Source of the DNA: Ditylenchus dipsaci
Lineage: Eukaryota > Nematoda > Chromadorea > Rhabditida > Anguinidae
Length of the DNA stretch: 64,000 nt
NCBI GenBank assembly: GCA_004194705.1
Contig: SADC01000260.1
Location: forward strand, 1 to 64,000
Direction: 5' to 3'
Shown: positions 44,463 to 56,630 of the stretch, piece after piece
How the letters are laid out: the number at the start of each line of letters is the position of its first letter
Numbering within the stretch: the first letter of the stretch is position 1
Translations under genes and position numbers: made by a program
The notes under the pieces: model-generated
The model's database searches: none
What the model saw: only the letters and a program-made list of their open reading frames with translations
Told to the model about the DNA's origin: nothing

Positions 44463-45545
44463 ACGGGGGTCCAATAAGTTCCCGGACAAACTTTAAGGCC
44501 GCTGTTAGTCATTGAAGGGATTGGGGATTGCAAAATTTCAAAAGACAGTTTTGTTGCACATTTCATCTTATTTCAAATGTCATATCCCGTTTTTTGTGTT
44601 GAGAACATAGTGATCGCGCCGTCCTTCGCCGTCCTAACTTTTTCAATCGCCGTCCTGCGTTTTAACCATATTTTTCATTATGGACAGCTTTTTTTTATTT
44701 TACAACATATAATCAGTTTTTATTTTTATACTTAATTTCCGGGCGACCGTCCATGTTTTCTTTCATTTTCATTTAACAAAATAGAGCCGTCCTGATTTTA
44801 CACAAAAAATTTCAAAAAAGTCGGTTAAATTAGGACGGCGAAGGACGGCGCGGTCACTATGGTTGAGAAGTAGCTAACAAACCACAGCAATAAACGATAT
44901 GACAAAAATAAATTTCACGGAAATAATTTTGAGAAATTGACAAGCATTTTTATCACTTTAACTTGTGAAAAGTCTTATTCAGTGAGAAACACTTTATCAA
45001 ACTCCTAGCATTATATTGTAGCGCAACTCAAAAGCTACAGATTCTATTTAACATGATAATTTCCGAAAATCCTTCTATTCAAATAGAAACTTCTAGGAGA
45101 AATGAATTTCTTGAAAAAATTAACAGAATCAAAAAATTTGAAAAAAACTCGGATTTTCTTGGGTTTTTCAAGACATTTTTTTGGAAAAAGACATATTTCA
45201 GTAGTCAAATTTTTTTATGAGTTGCTCTCGAGTTGCGCTACAATATTAAGCTGAGAATTTGATCAAGTTTCTATCACTGGGCTTTTCGCAAGTTAAAGTG
45301 ATAAAAATGCTTGTCAATTTTTCAAAACTCTCTTACCAAAATTATTTTTTTGTCCTATCGTTTATTATTGTTTATAGTTGTTTATCGTTTATAGTCTGTT
45401 AGCTCTTCTCAACACAAAGAAAAACGTAATATAGCATTTGAAAAAGGAGGAAAAGCGCAACAATACTGTATTTTCGACATTTCGTAATCCCACAACTTTG
45501 ATGGCTAACAGAGGCTTTAAAGTTTGTCTGAGAACTTATTTAAAA
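44463..45545. mobile_element. Long foldback with mariner-like ends
   Basis: GGGGGTCCAATAAGTTCCCG and GACAAACTTTAAGGCC at the left face GGCTTTAAAGTTTGTCTGAG and AACTTATTTAAAACCC at the right. Long inverted arms continue inwards (TTTCAAATGTCATATCCCGT against AACGTAATATAGCATTTGAA; GACAAGCATTTTTATCACTT against AAGTGATAAAAATGCTTGTC). The left arm is interrupted by the hAT MITE at 44606-44861, which therefore inserted later. Confidence 0.75.
44606..44861. mobile_element. hAT-type MITE with 8-bp target duplication
   Basis: Ends CATAGTGATCGCGCCGTCCT and GGACGGCGCGGTCACTATG are inverted, with several GCCGTCCT units near each end. The identical 8 bp GTTGAGAA flank both sides (44598-44605, 44862-44869). 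Removing the element and one duplicate restores the left arm of the surrounding foldback. Confidence 0.88.
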
Positions 45546-45571
45546 CCCGTTAAATGATAAATTATTGACAC

Positions 45572-45693
45572 CTTTTTCTGTCACCCCATCGCTTTGCAAC
45601 CTGAAAATTTCGTGGTTTGAATAAAATGTCAGCATAGGTTTGCCATCTACCTCATCAGGGTTGACAAGCTTGAATTCTCCTTGAACACCTTCC
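45572..45693 (-). CDS. Orphan internal exon, unknown protein
   Basis: Bounded by TTTTTCAG on the 5' side and AAAAAG|GTGTCA on the 3' side. Reads EGVQGEFKLVNPDEVDGKPM, LTFYSNHEIFRLQSDGVTEK. Codon texture looks real, but I found no partner exons between 45.7 and 48.2 kb on this strand. It could be a stray exon moved by the adjoining foldback. Confidence 0.3.
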
Positions 45694-45899
45694 CTGAAAA
45701 ATTTATCATAAAAGTTATTTAATTTTATCATCAAAAATGTTATTAACGGAAAAACCGCTGGAACCTGAGACCTCCAGTCATTTCGCTTTGGAAAACAGAG
45801 AGGATATATCTTTTGTTTATATAATATAATATTTATTTCATTTTATTTAATTAATTTTATTTTAAATATTAATAATATTTGAAAAACTTTTTCAATAAT

Positions 45900-47430
45900 A
45901 ACAATTGTAAATATCCTACCATTTGATGCATTTGGAAAATGGATCAGAAAGAAGCTCCAAAAGAAATTGCCACAATTGAATTTGACCGCCAGCTAATAAA
46001 AATATTTAAAATAATATTATTTTTCACGCAAAACTACCTTGAGGTGTTAGCGTTAAAGAAGATGGACATTTTGCTTAAATAAACATACATTTTCCATATA
46101 GCAAGGGCCAGGAAGCGCAAGTTAACTTCCTTTTAACTTTCCGGTTTTTTTTGCTTTTAAAAACGTGTTTCCTGTCTTTCAACTCATACAACTTTGAAAT
46201 TAAAAAAATTATAAAAAATGTTTTGCCATGAAATTATAAAAAGGATAAAATATTAGCTTACTGTCAAATGTATTGTTCATAAATTTGGTTGTTTGGTCAA
46301 ATACTGTAGGAGGGCAAAAAAATGACAAATACTTCTTTTTAAAATAACAAGATTATAATCGAAATATTCTAAGCTCAATGAAAAGTGTGTAAGATGAAAA
46401 CTTTAAAGCCTGAGTCTAAGTGATGCAGGTATTATTGCATTTCCTGTTATCTAGCAATCCATTAGCTAAGAGCTTGGGCTTAAGGCTTTTATCAAGTAGT
46501 ATTTTTCATTTAGAATTAATGGATCAAAAAGATTACTGTAAAACAACTAATGAGTAGAAGAAATTTGATATTGTGTCTGATAAAGTGTTATGATTCTCAT
46601 TCAGCAGGAAGATTAAAAAATTTATGAAGAAAAATTGGCAGCTCTTTGCAATGTGCATGGGTTGTATTGGGTGTGGAGGCACCTGCTGCACTATTGTGTT
46701 CAAATAAATTAGTATCAATAACTGAATTGATGACAGTACAATTTGCTATAAACCATCCTTAGAAGATGGATCATAGTGTGGGCTTAGATTAGGGCAGCAA
46801 AATTTAGGACGGGGTCAAACATTCTGATTAACTTTTGCGTATGGTAATACAGTTAACTGTCAATTTAATGTCCGTTCCCATCTAGAATCTAACTATAACA
46901 CCCTTTCGATCCGATTTTCAAGTCTTTTGACAGTTCTGATTGATCAGTATAGTCGAAAATATTGCAAGGAATCCAATTTTGCTGGTCAGAAGCTGGTCGA
47001 GGGAAAACTATAGTATCGCCATTTAGACTATTAATACTGGATTTAACGCTAAAATTATTTTATTGGAAAACTTCAATTGACATACAAATTTTTGGGATCT
47101 AAATCGCAAGTTGCCAGCTTAAATAGAAAAACTATAGTGCTCCCTCATAAACAACAGAAACTTATAAATTTGGTTGAGCCAGTCTTGGAATAATGCGGGG
47201 AACAGCAATACAATCGCAAATATTGATCACAACTGTATTACAGTTCTGAGCTATTTTACAATTACACAATTGCAGTACAATTACTGAGCATTATTTACAT
47301 CACTGAGTTGAACACTGGCAACGAACACAAAGCAAAAACCACGTGATTAATATGGTAAACAAGGTATGGAGAGCTAAAAAATTTGGTTTGAAAAGAAATT
47401 TCACTTAAAGTTGCATCTTTAATAAACAAA
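45900..47430. other. No gene or clear repeat seen
   Basis: AT-rich, without a convincing exon, hairpin or tandem repeat on either strand. The only open frame (about 46.5-46.7 kb, minus) is of low complexity. Confidence 0.5.
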
Positions 47431-47439
47431 ACTTCACAT

Positions 47440-47630
47440 GTGTCACTATATCAAGGGTATTTTTTTTGTTGGAACGGGCCTGGGGTGTCACTATAGCGGG
47501 GTGTCACTGTAGCGAGGGTCTAGTCTAAAGCATTTTAGACAAAACCAACCAAATCGTCGGCAAGGTGTCACTGAAGCGAGGGTGTTCGTATAGCGAAGTG
47601 TCACTATAGCGTAGGTTGACTGTGTGTAAA
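47440..47630. mobile_element. Remnant with repeated TGTCACTATAGCG motifs
   Basis: GTGTCACTATAGCGGGGTGT and CACTGTAGCGAGGGTCTAGT at the left; GGTGTCACTGAAGCGAGGGT and GTGTCACTATAGCGTAGGTT plus GACTGTG at the right. Inverse of the right end begins CACAGTCAACCTACGCTATA, a pogo/Tigger-like terminus. The motif is repeated in direct orientation, which is unusual for a simple MITE. Confidence 0.5.
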
Positions 47631-48249
47631 ATAATTGAAAAAAGGATGGTCAAAACAAAGCCGGTGGCAGGGATAAGCTATCCTGTAATGTGTAACAGTC
47701 ATCTGTATACCGTTTTTGATCCCCCAAAAATCTTAAAATTATGAATCGAAAATTGCCTTTATTTTAAAATCTTGGTTAAAAAATAAGCACAAATGGGTTT
47801 ACCAGAGAATGGGTTCACCTTAAAAGTTCATCGGCAACTACTCTTTACCTGAACAAAATGTGAAAAGTTACGTTAGTAGCAAATAACCCGTCCCCACCCA
47901 TAAATGTTTATTAACAAAATACTATTCAAAAGTAGAAGACTCTAGAAAAAGTGCATAATACATTTTTTAGTCACGGCTAATAAACGCTGATGTATTCTAA
48001 CCCTGAAACAAAGGTAAAAAAACTTTTATAAGAAAAAGTTTATGGGGGTTCGTATTTGCTGCCAATGTCTAAAAAGGTTGTTTTTAAAGAAAGAAGAACA
48101 TAATAAGCACATTTTTATTAACAAAAGAGACATTATAAATTAATATAATTAAAATGGCTAGCGAAATCTAATGTGGCACGCTTCAAGAGGTTTACATTTT
48201 TGACAAAATAAATTTTTTTTTCTTACATAGTTTCTTAACCCATTAACCC

Positions 48250-51200
48250 TCAATCCTGCATTTGAAGAGCTTGTTTTATGCGCTGCAGACACAAATTAGC
48301 ACCATCTCTACACTCTGTTGACATTAGAGCAAAGTTTAGAAAGCCGTGCGGCAAACTGTCAAGCAAATCTAAATTTATCTGAAATACATAATATCTAAAT
48401 ACTATTGTCTGAAGTACCTATACTTTCTACCCTGCCTCCAGCGTCTCGCATCTTTTTGCAAACATAATTGTGTCATCCAGCAAGGGGTCCAAATGACATG
48501 CCTGTAAATTATTGATACCTTTGGGTTAATTAATTTGAATAAGTTGTCACACGATTCCCGTTTTTCGAAAATTTCAATGTGTTTTTCTTGTTAAACTACA
48601 AAAACTATTTTCAATGGTTTAATTAATTTAAAAGTAATTAATTGTTCGTTTATTAACCTTCAAAGGGACATACTCGTCACCGATGAGAATGTTTCGAAAG
48701 GCGGGTACCAGCGAAATTCAAACGAGAATTAAATTTTTTTATTTATATAAAAGTCGAGGAAAAGTAGTGCTTCCAATCGAAATTGAACCGACGACCGACC
48801 GACTTTCAAAGTACTTAAAATACATTTTATCAAAATAGTATTTCAATGATATCTGACGATATTCTAGTCAATTTTAGCTAATTATTTGACAGTTAACTTT
48901 GCTTAACTGTTTAATTTTTTAGCAACCTATTTTTCACTCGATACTAGTTAACTATATCACAGTCCAGTTCTAATGCGATAAAAGTCCCTCAAAAACTTGA
49001 AACAATTTAAAATAAACTTGTTATGTAAGTTTATTTTAATGTTATCTAATAAAAAAATCATCACATATTATTATTTTTTAATCGTTAACAACTATGACTA
49101 TATTACAGTTAAATATAAAATGTTGGTTGACTATAAAAAGATTGTCATTAAAATCAAAACTTGACTATATTACAGTCAAACATAAATTATTGCTCGACTA
49201 TGAGACAGTTAACATCAAAGTCGAAATTTGAGTATATTACAGTTAATCATAGAATATCGCTTGACTGTAAGACAGTTGAGATTGAAATCAAGATTTGACT
49301 ATATTAGTAGTCTAGATTCAGATTTTAACTCAATACCCTGATTTTTAGTCTTTTCAGGGGTAATATCACTATCAAACGGAGGAGGGCGATACTCGAAAAA
49401 AAATTAAACAATAAAATTTACTGACCCTAATGGCGAATACCGTATTCACTCTATTAACTCCCCACCCTCTAATAAGTCCCCACCCTACGTATCCCATATC
49501 TCAGCCTAAAGCAAACATTTTGCAAATCTTTTTTTTGCGTTTTCTTAGTTACCACGAGCTCTATTGATCCCACTTCTTAGATTTCGGTTAAGCACTCGAA
49601 ATTCTCAAAATCGACTTCAATTTTTTCCGACTTTTTAGGGTTGAAAAATAATTACCCATGGGTAATTATTAGAGGTTATACGGCATTACAGTGAAAGCTG
49701 CAAAATTGCTTGACTATGAAACAGCCTACATTAAAATGAAATTTTACTACTCTAAAATCAAACATAAAATTTTGGTTGTCTTTTTACAAAATGCCACTAT
49801 ACCAAAAGCCAAACTCACACAAGTGACCCACAATTTAGTGACAATAAGAAAATCTTGATATTTGTTTTTTTTCGGCTAGCACCTTGATTTTATTCAAAAA
49901 AGAGCCGATTTTCAAAATTTTCAATTTGAGGGCAAAAGCCAAATTCTAAATTCCGTAACTTACGGTTTTTTTTCTGGGGCCCGAAAGTGAAGATCGAATT
50001 AGTCTTGGAGCCAAATATACCTTATCTTAGTGGTAAGGCTGACACATCATATAAATTTGTTTGCAAAATTCTTTGTGCTATGCCAAAGCCAAAGTTAACT
50101 TTAAGTTAATTTTTTGTGTTAAACTATAACCGAGTCTTATTTCAATTAAAATAAATACCACTAATCTAATTGGCGGCAGCTTTTTAAGCAATTCATCTGG
50201 AGCATAGAGAGGGGACATTAAATAATCTCTAGGCAGTTTTAGTTTCAGCAGTTCAGTCAAATGAGATTCATGCTGTTCAGCTTCCTAAAAATATTTTCTT
50301 CTGCAAACTAAATAAAGGTATAAAAAACTGACTTCTATTTGCATTTGAGCATTCTGTTGCGCTGACAAGGTAACTGCTCGGGTCAGCTTTTGCTTGTCAG
50401 CATGACCCACAGGAGTTTTGGAAGTATCGTCAAACCACTCACTTAAATTGTCAAAAGCATGCCCAGCTGCTAGAGCGGCCGTGTAGGCTAGACTTTGACT
50501 TAGAGATCTGCCTTTGTTACGCTTAAACGAGTAATTTAAAGGACCATGAAACTTGATAAGCACAGCAATTTGCGGAATTCGAATTCGCGCGGGACCACCC
50601 TAATTTTGTCCATAATGTTTTTGAAACAATTTTTTGTGTGCATTGAAAATTTGCAAACCATTTGTAAGTAAATTTTTAACACTGACCGATATAAGTTGTT
50701 ATGGTGCAGCGTAAGTAGTATAAGTCGTCCGACCTGGCAATGTCGAGCAAGGTTGGGCTCGACTAGTAAACGGTTCTATATTTTGAAAATTTTTTACATA
50801 CAAACAAAAAAACAATTCCAAAACATTATTGACATAATTAGGGAGTCAAAATTTCCGAATTGCTGTGCTTATCAAGTTTCATGGTCCTTTAATAAATGAA
50901 ATTTTTTATTTGTTACCGAAAGTTTCCTTTTGTTATTTTGAACAGGCTGCTCACTCGCAGTTTGGTTTGAAGATGAGGAATACAAAGAAAAAATGCTTGA
51001 CATTCCATCTGTGGTGATAGATTTGCGGAAGGAACGGCGTTCAGGCACTGCTGCACTCTCAAGAACAGTAATCTCTTGCTCTTCTTCCATAGGCTCATTT
51101 TCATTTACGAGAACATTTCCTGTCGTCCGGTAAACGGCTCTGCAAAAAACACAATATTTGTGACAATTCTCTCTCGAAAATGGGAGATTTCTGAATTTTA

Positions 51201-54200
51201 TCGCGAGATTATCGAGTAATCAATCAAGAGTGAAATCGGTAGAGCTCGTGGGAGCTAAAAAAGCAGCCTAAAAAAGCTCTGAGATACAGACCCTCAAAGT
51301 CGAGGTGGGTCTATAATCAGAAAAAGGTCTCTAATTAGAGAGAATACAGTATGCAAAATTTGGTTTATAAGTTATAAGCATTTTGATTTTGACTTGTTTT
51401 TGTAAGATATCTCTCGGGTATGTTATCCTCCTTTTTAACCCCCCCCCCCCCCCCCCTGCGTACGCCCCTGGCTTGCATGATAGACGTTTCCAAAGTATTG
51501 GGTAAAAACAGAATGCCACAATAATTTTTTTAATTTAGGGAGCAGGGTGGACGTCTTCTTGGAGGAAATTGTAACTATTGTATTATAACTATTGGGTGCT
51601 AAATGTTACGGTTACCTAATATTTTCAATGTTTCTTGGTATTGATACTTTTCAGCTTTTGTTAGTGAATGCGTGTTTGTTCATGTCGTTTCAAGTGCTTC
51701 AAAATCATACCTCTTGGTTATAGGATGCATTTGCAAATAATCGATCAAGTTTTCATCAAAATTGATAGAAGATAAGCAAATATGGCATGGATTTCCATCC
51801 AAATTGTTGATTTTGACAGTTTGAGTTTCGCTTCTCGTGCCTGTTTCATCTTCTTCCAGATCATCTGCGTCTGCATCATTGTTAGCAGCTTGCTGAGCTC
51901 CATTTTTTGAAGAAGCTTTATTATAGATGCCTTGAAAAATTAATTAATTACAAAAAATCAATAAAAGCCTACTTTCATTAGAAGAAGCTCGATTTAAATC
52001 CGAAGTCTCTGTTTCTTGACTGGATTCTTTAATTACAGAACCTTTTTGGTTATCAGGTAGATTTAGGCAGGAATTAGCTTTGTTTTGGGATAGATTAATT
52101 AGAGACACGATAGATTGGGAGTCTTGCTAAAAAAGTTATGTCAAATACTGCATTTAATCCAAAGTTTTGACTCTCTGCAATGGCTATAACGGTAACGCTG
52201 AAACTAACGCTGAAATCCAAGAAATGGTCCCTCTGAGCTTTTTGCACTTGATCCACATATTCTACCAGTGACTTGTGTTTTGTGGGACTTCTGTCTTTTT
52301 CATTAAAATAGCAGTTTTTATCTAGCTCTTCGTTGGAATAAGAGCCAGTATAAGCTGTAAAACGAGATATCTAAGCTATTTCAGAAAATAAATATTTAAA
52401 AAGGTATTACCTGCTGCGCATCTTATCACAACGCCCATGTGCAATAGAGGGTCCATAAAGCTAAGAATGCGAGAAGGAGATGGCAAATACTAAATATTTA
52501 TAACTAAAATAAAAAAATCGTGTAAAAAGCATACTTGAAAAAGAAACGGCGTATAGATAGGCACAATTCCATCTGGCAGTCTTTTGACATTAAGCTCTAC
52601 TAAGCGCAAATTTACAGACATAATAAGGTTGCCACCCGCTGAGTCACCCACCATACATACTCTTTCGCCAGTCCAGCCTGGAACTTTTTTTCAGATTGGT
52701 CTGTGGCGAAGCTTGCTCTTTTTATAATTTACTTTAACAATACGCTGCTGTTTTACCACTGCGCCATTGATACTATTAATGAATGACAGACTTTTTTTCA
52801 TTATTTATCAAAAGATCGTACTCAACAAAGTGGCATTACAAAACAATTTTTTTGATTTGACCCGGTACCCGCCTTTCAAAATATTCCCAAGAGCGGCGAG
52901 CATGCCCTTTTAATAAGGTTTCATTGAATTCCAAATCAAATGATTTCGAAAATAAAACTTTTAATTCAGTTTTTAACTTAATTGATGTCATTGAACATCA
53001 CTGTACTTCAAATAGTTTTTAACGCAAACCTAGTTTTTCCGGGTTGTTCAGTATGTATGCGTAAGCATATAAAACTTCTTCTGTGGCTCTAGGAAACGGA
53101 TTTTCTGGAGCGAGGGAATAGTCAATAGATACTATAGGACAATTGAGAGATTTAGCCCAGGCACGAAGATAGGTCTAAATAATAATTTGTATATTTCTTG
53201 GTCAATTTTTTAAAAATTTGGGACTAAAGGAGGGTAGTCACAGAAAAACGGGATAAGATCTGTATTTTTATATACCTCGTGTGATTTTGAAGTAGTAGCC
53301 ACGTATCCACCACCGTGGCAATGAATCAAAAGGTAGGGTGATGCAGGTAATTTGTTGGCTGCATTTGACGGGCTCTTAAAACATCTTCCGATTTAATATA
53401 TTCGGTCGCTAAAAGACTTACCAATCCCACTCTATGACAAACAGAAAGCACTTTTATTTGTACAGGTCGGACACCCGTGTGAGCCGTAGGCTCAGGAATC
53501 GACACCAAACTACCATATACAGCTTCGATTTGCATGGGACCACTTGGTATGATATCACGAGTCTCGCAAAGAGCCATGGTTGCGCAGAATAATTTGCTAG
53601 ATGAGAATTCGGAGAGGTTCCAAAAGCCACGGCAAAACTCGATATCTGCCTCTCGGGTCACCTAGATAAGTAAAAGTGCTGACGTTCAAAAAAAATTAGT
53701 AAAACCTTAATAATTCTGACAGCTCGTTGCTCTGGATTCAAAAGCATTTTTCCAGAATTTATCAATGATCCAATGGCAGCAGAGCGTGACTCCCAAGTCA
53801 GACTATAAGTGGCCAAAATTATGCCGATGATCCGAAAAACGCGAGTGACAGAAGGAATAAACTTAATAACCATCATAAAAGAATTATTTGGCCATATTCA
53901 AGATAAAATACTTGAAATCCAAGTAGACGACCATAAAAACAAGAAGCATCAAGACTTTCTATTCCCTTCAAAACATTGTTGAATTGCCCATACTCACAGT
54001 TTAGAGGTGGAAACAAAGAGTCGGGCTCTAGCATTGGAATCATGCGGATGACCTATAAAAAAAGACAGCAAATTCATTTTGAACTAAATATATTCTCACT
54101 TGATGAAAGGATAAAGTAAGAAAACGCAATATGGCACCAAATGACTCAATTTCTTTGCAATAGTAGGATATCCTGAACATTCGACTAGTCCTGCTTTCAG

Positions 54201-54686
54201 CACAAGCCCGCAACACTGAAACTAGTCGCAGAAGAAGAATATCAGATACACACACGAGGGATCTAAAAAATTCTGTTTATTTTGAACCGACGGCAAAAAC
54301 AGCACCTAAAACCATTTCCAGGTGTATGCTCATCATAATCGTAGCTGCGAGAAACGTCTTGCAGCTGCTTGACCAGATCTAAAAAACTAAAATTGGACCC
54401 TTGTTCAATAATATTAACTATATATGCCTTACCTTTTATAACGACTGACGACAATGAAATTTCATGACAACACTCAGCGATTCGAGTAGCATATGTAGAA
54501 GAGGGGCACTGCAGAAAGTAAGCTTCATTGTCGATCGATAGCTTTAATAATAGAAAAGGTGAAAAATAACATTCGTAGTAGGAAACAAACCTGGTTCAAC
54601 AAAGTAAAAACTGCTTGACGTTCCACAGACAGTTCCAGCCCTAGTTTTTGTTTAGGAACTGATTTCGCGGTACTTTTTTGATCCAT
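48250..54686 (-). CDS. LIPE: Hormone-sensitive lipase, complete 18-exon gene
   Basis: Hydrolyses diacylglycerol, cholesteryl and retinyl esters on lipid droplets. Exons (minus): 54686-54591 (start MDQKSTAKSVPKQKLGLELS), 54541-54433, 54378-54306, 54262-54100, 54052-53912, 53861-53706, 53661-53276, 53174-53030, 52677-52535, 52489-52411, 52354-52209, 52126-51973, 51930-51711, 51139-50917, 50521-50333, 50284-50159, 48501-48431, 48378-48250. About 916 residues. The N-terminal HSL domain has CFYGRLLGFQ; the catalytic domain has the oxyanion motif HCHGGGYVATTSKSHE (about 363), the nucleophile in VGDSAGGNL (Ser about 436), the acid in DPLLDD (about 855) and the His in LPHGF (about 885). The insert between (exons 11-15) is the regulatory module, with basic-Ser sites such as ERRSFRKS and KRKLS. 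Exon 7 is one base short of frame near 53380, and the exon 17/18 join also lacks one base in a G run. Confidence 0.93.
48659..48820 (-). mobile_element. tRNA-derived SINE, copy 2
   Basis: On the minus strand: box B-like GTCGGTTCAATTTCGATTGG, body TTCTCGTTTGAATTTCGCTG, tail ACCCGCCTTTCGAAACATTC and GAGTATGTCCCTTTGAAG. Same order as the copy at 4.78-4.97 kb. It lies in the 1.66 kb LIPE intron (48502-50158). Confidence 0.5.
49430..49695. mobile_element. Diverged ACCGTATT MITE in a LIPE intron
   Basis: ATACCGTATTCACTCTATTA then CCACCCTCTAATAAGTCCCC (49438-49485) at the left and TAATTATTAGAGGTTATACGGC at the right. Family as at 14.46 kb. Upstream (about 48.88-49.32 kb) the intron has loosely repeated TTGACTATATTACAGTTAA phrases, possibly an old tandem repeat. 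Confidence 0.6.
50540..50888. mobile_element. TTAA-type MITE inside a 42-nt LIPE intron
   Basis: Terminal repeats AGGACCATGAAACTTGATAA and CAAGTTTCATGGTCCT with GCACAGCAATTTG inside them; TTAA flanks both ends (50536-50539, 50889-50892), as in piggyBac-type integration. It fills the intron between LIPE exons 14 and 15; without it and one TTAA the intron would be 42 nt. Relatives: 43.25, 58.86 and 61.73 kb. Confidence 0.88.
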
Positions 54687-54797
54687 TTGCCCGCCAAGTG
54701 TATTTACCTAAAACTTATAATAAAAAAATTTGGTTAGACTGGAATGCGTTATCAAAGGTCTAAAGTGAACTTTAAAAAAGTTTGCATATTTAAACTA

Positions 54798-55298
54798 CAG
54801 GGTGGCGCGAGCATTTTTGGATGTTTCAAATGGCGTTATTTTTTAAATTTCATGAACACATCAACAATATGTTTTTCTTTGAGATGGAGAAAGACGGGAG
54901 TTTTCGTACAATACTAAACTATATAACGAAAAATCTACATATTTACAAATGTTTCTTCAACACTTCTACCACCAACTGCGATACAACCGTTTAATCAAAA
55001 GGATAAGCTGCGTTACAATTATTGATCATTTCTGGAGGCAATTCTGCAAACGCAATCTGGATTCTTCCAATAAGCTCATCCACGTCTGCCATCGGCTCCC
55101 GGTGGACTTGCATATACACATACATATTGCACTGAAGTCAAAATTTTTCGAAGAATCATATATACGAATAGCACAAGCTTAGTATTAAACGAAAACCTCC
55201 ATCTTCATCTATCTCATAAAAAAAGATCTGGTTGATGTATTTATGAAATATGAAAAATAACGCAATTTCATAAACCCAAAAATACTTGCGACACCCTG
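54798..55298 (-). mobile_element. Internally deleted Tc1/mariner element 3
   Basis: TA flanks; ends CAGGGTGGCGCGAGCATTTT and AAATACTTGCGACACCCTG, with TCAAATGGCGTTATTTTTTA inverted against AAAATAACGCAATTTCATAA. The minus strand retains only the last part of a transposase: REPMADVDELIGRIQIAFAE and LPPEMINNC. Lies directly upstream of the LIPE start codon (112 bp). Confidence 0.8.
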
Positions 55299-55739
55299 TA
55301 AATTAAAATATGCAAGCAATAAATCCATTCATTAATCCGCTAGTGAGTTGAGATGTAAGGTTTCACCATGTAAAAATATATTAATTTTATAAATTCCACA
55401 AAAATTTATGGCTGTGAGGAAAAAGAAAAAGCAAGTCAATCTCAGATTTTGGGAGTGGTACTATACCTACACCTAATTTTTTATAAACATACGAAAAAGC
55501 TTTCCAGCTGGGTAAAATCAGACACAAGTAAAAAATTCCAACTTCAAAAATCCACATAAATTAAACAAGTTAACTATATTTTAAAAACAAACGTAAGGCC
55601 ACAAAAAATATGATTTTAAATTATTTTAGAGCAATAATTATTTTTTTCATTACACACTGGAAGTAAAAAATAATGTGTTTGTATTATGTTCTTCACAAAA
55701 AATTTGTAGCTCTGATGTAGCTCAATTTTTTAGCCACTA

Positions 55740-55805
55740 CATTGTATTCTTACCACTTCCAAAGTTCTTACCACTTCCGTATTCTTACCACTTCCAAAGT
55801 TATGG
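55740..55805. repeat. Short tandem repeat
   Basis: Three copies of TATTCTTACCACTTCCAAAG or its shorter variant GTTCTTACCACTTCC. Confidence 0.7.
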
Positions 55806-56234
55806 AATTGGGAAAAAACATCTTTCACTGTATACTATTGTTCATCCACAGAAACTGCAAAGTCTGTTTTTTGTTCAAGTGTTTTCTGAAAAAAGATTGA
55901 AAATCTACATATAGTATTTTCATCGGTTTCTCCGTAACGCTAAATGTTCGTAACGGAAATTAACCCACATAGCATTAACCATTTCGGCTAATTTTTTTGC
56001 AATCGACTCAGTTTTTCGTGTAGAAGAAGCTAATAAAAATTCAACCCGAACGAATTACAAAATAATAGGTAAAAATATAAAAGATTGATTTTTACAAGGC
56101 AAAATTCAGGCAGAAATTGAACGCTTCCCTGTAAAATTTCAAAAAAACGCGAATAAATTATTTCAAATTCGCGCTACTCTTTAAACTGTGAAAATATTAT
56201 GTGTTTATTCATACTCAGTCAATTTTCATTTCTT

Positions 56235-56630
56235 ATTTCAAGACACGATATCGCGTAACATATTTTATCAGGTTCGTATGTTTTTACTTTCCGATTCTCT
56301 CTGCGTATATTTTAGGCATATCGAATTTGGGTGAAGACGTAAATTTTGAAGTGGATAATCAAGGAGCTATATCGCATAAGATATTTTATCAGGTTCGTAT
56401 GTTTTTACTCTCGATTCTCTCTGCGTAAATTTTAGGCATATCGCATTCGGATGAAGATCTATATTTTTAAGTGGATTATCAATGTACGATATCGCATCGG
56501 ATATTTTTTATCAGGTTTGTAGGTTTTTACTTTTCGATTTTCTCTGTGTAAATTTTAGGCATATCGAATTTGACAAAAGATGCAAATTTTGAAGTGAATA
56601 ATGAAGGCACGAAATCTGATGAAACAGGGT
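56235..56630 (+). repeat. Tandem ~121-bp repeat with exon/intron appearance
   Basis: Three copies, the repeated donor-like GTTCGTATGTTTTTACT starting at 56272 and 56393 and GTTTGTAGGTTTTTACT at 56515. Each unit has a coding-like part of about 77 bp (GISNLGEDVNFEVDNQGAIS then HKIFYQ; second copy with a stop; third GISNLTKDANFEVNNEGTKS) followed by about 45 bp that looks exactly like a short intron, GTTCGTATG...AAATTTTAG. It runs straight into the helicase frame. Confidence 0.7.

Noticed and set aside
55740..55805. CRISPR-like array
   Set aside because: Three adjoining copies of a short unit without unique spacers, in an animal genome.
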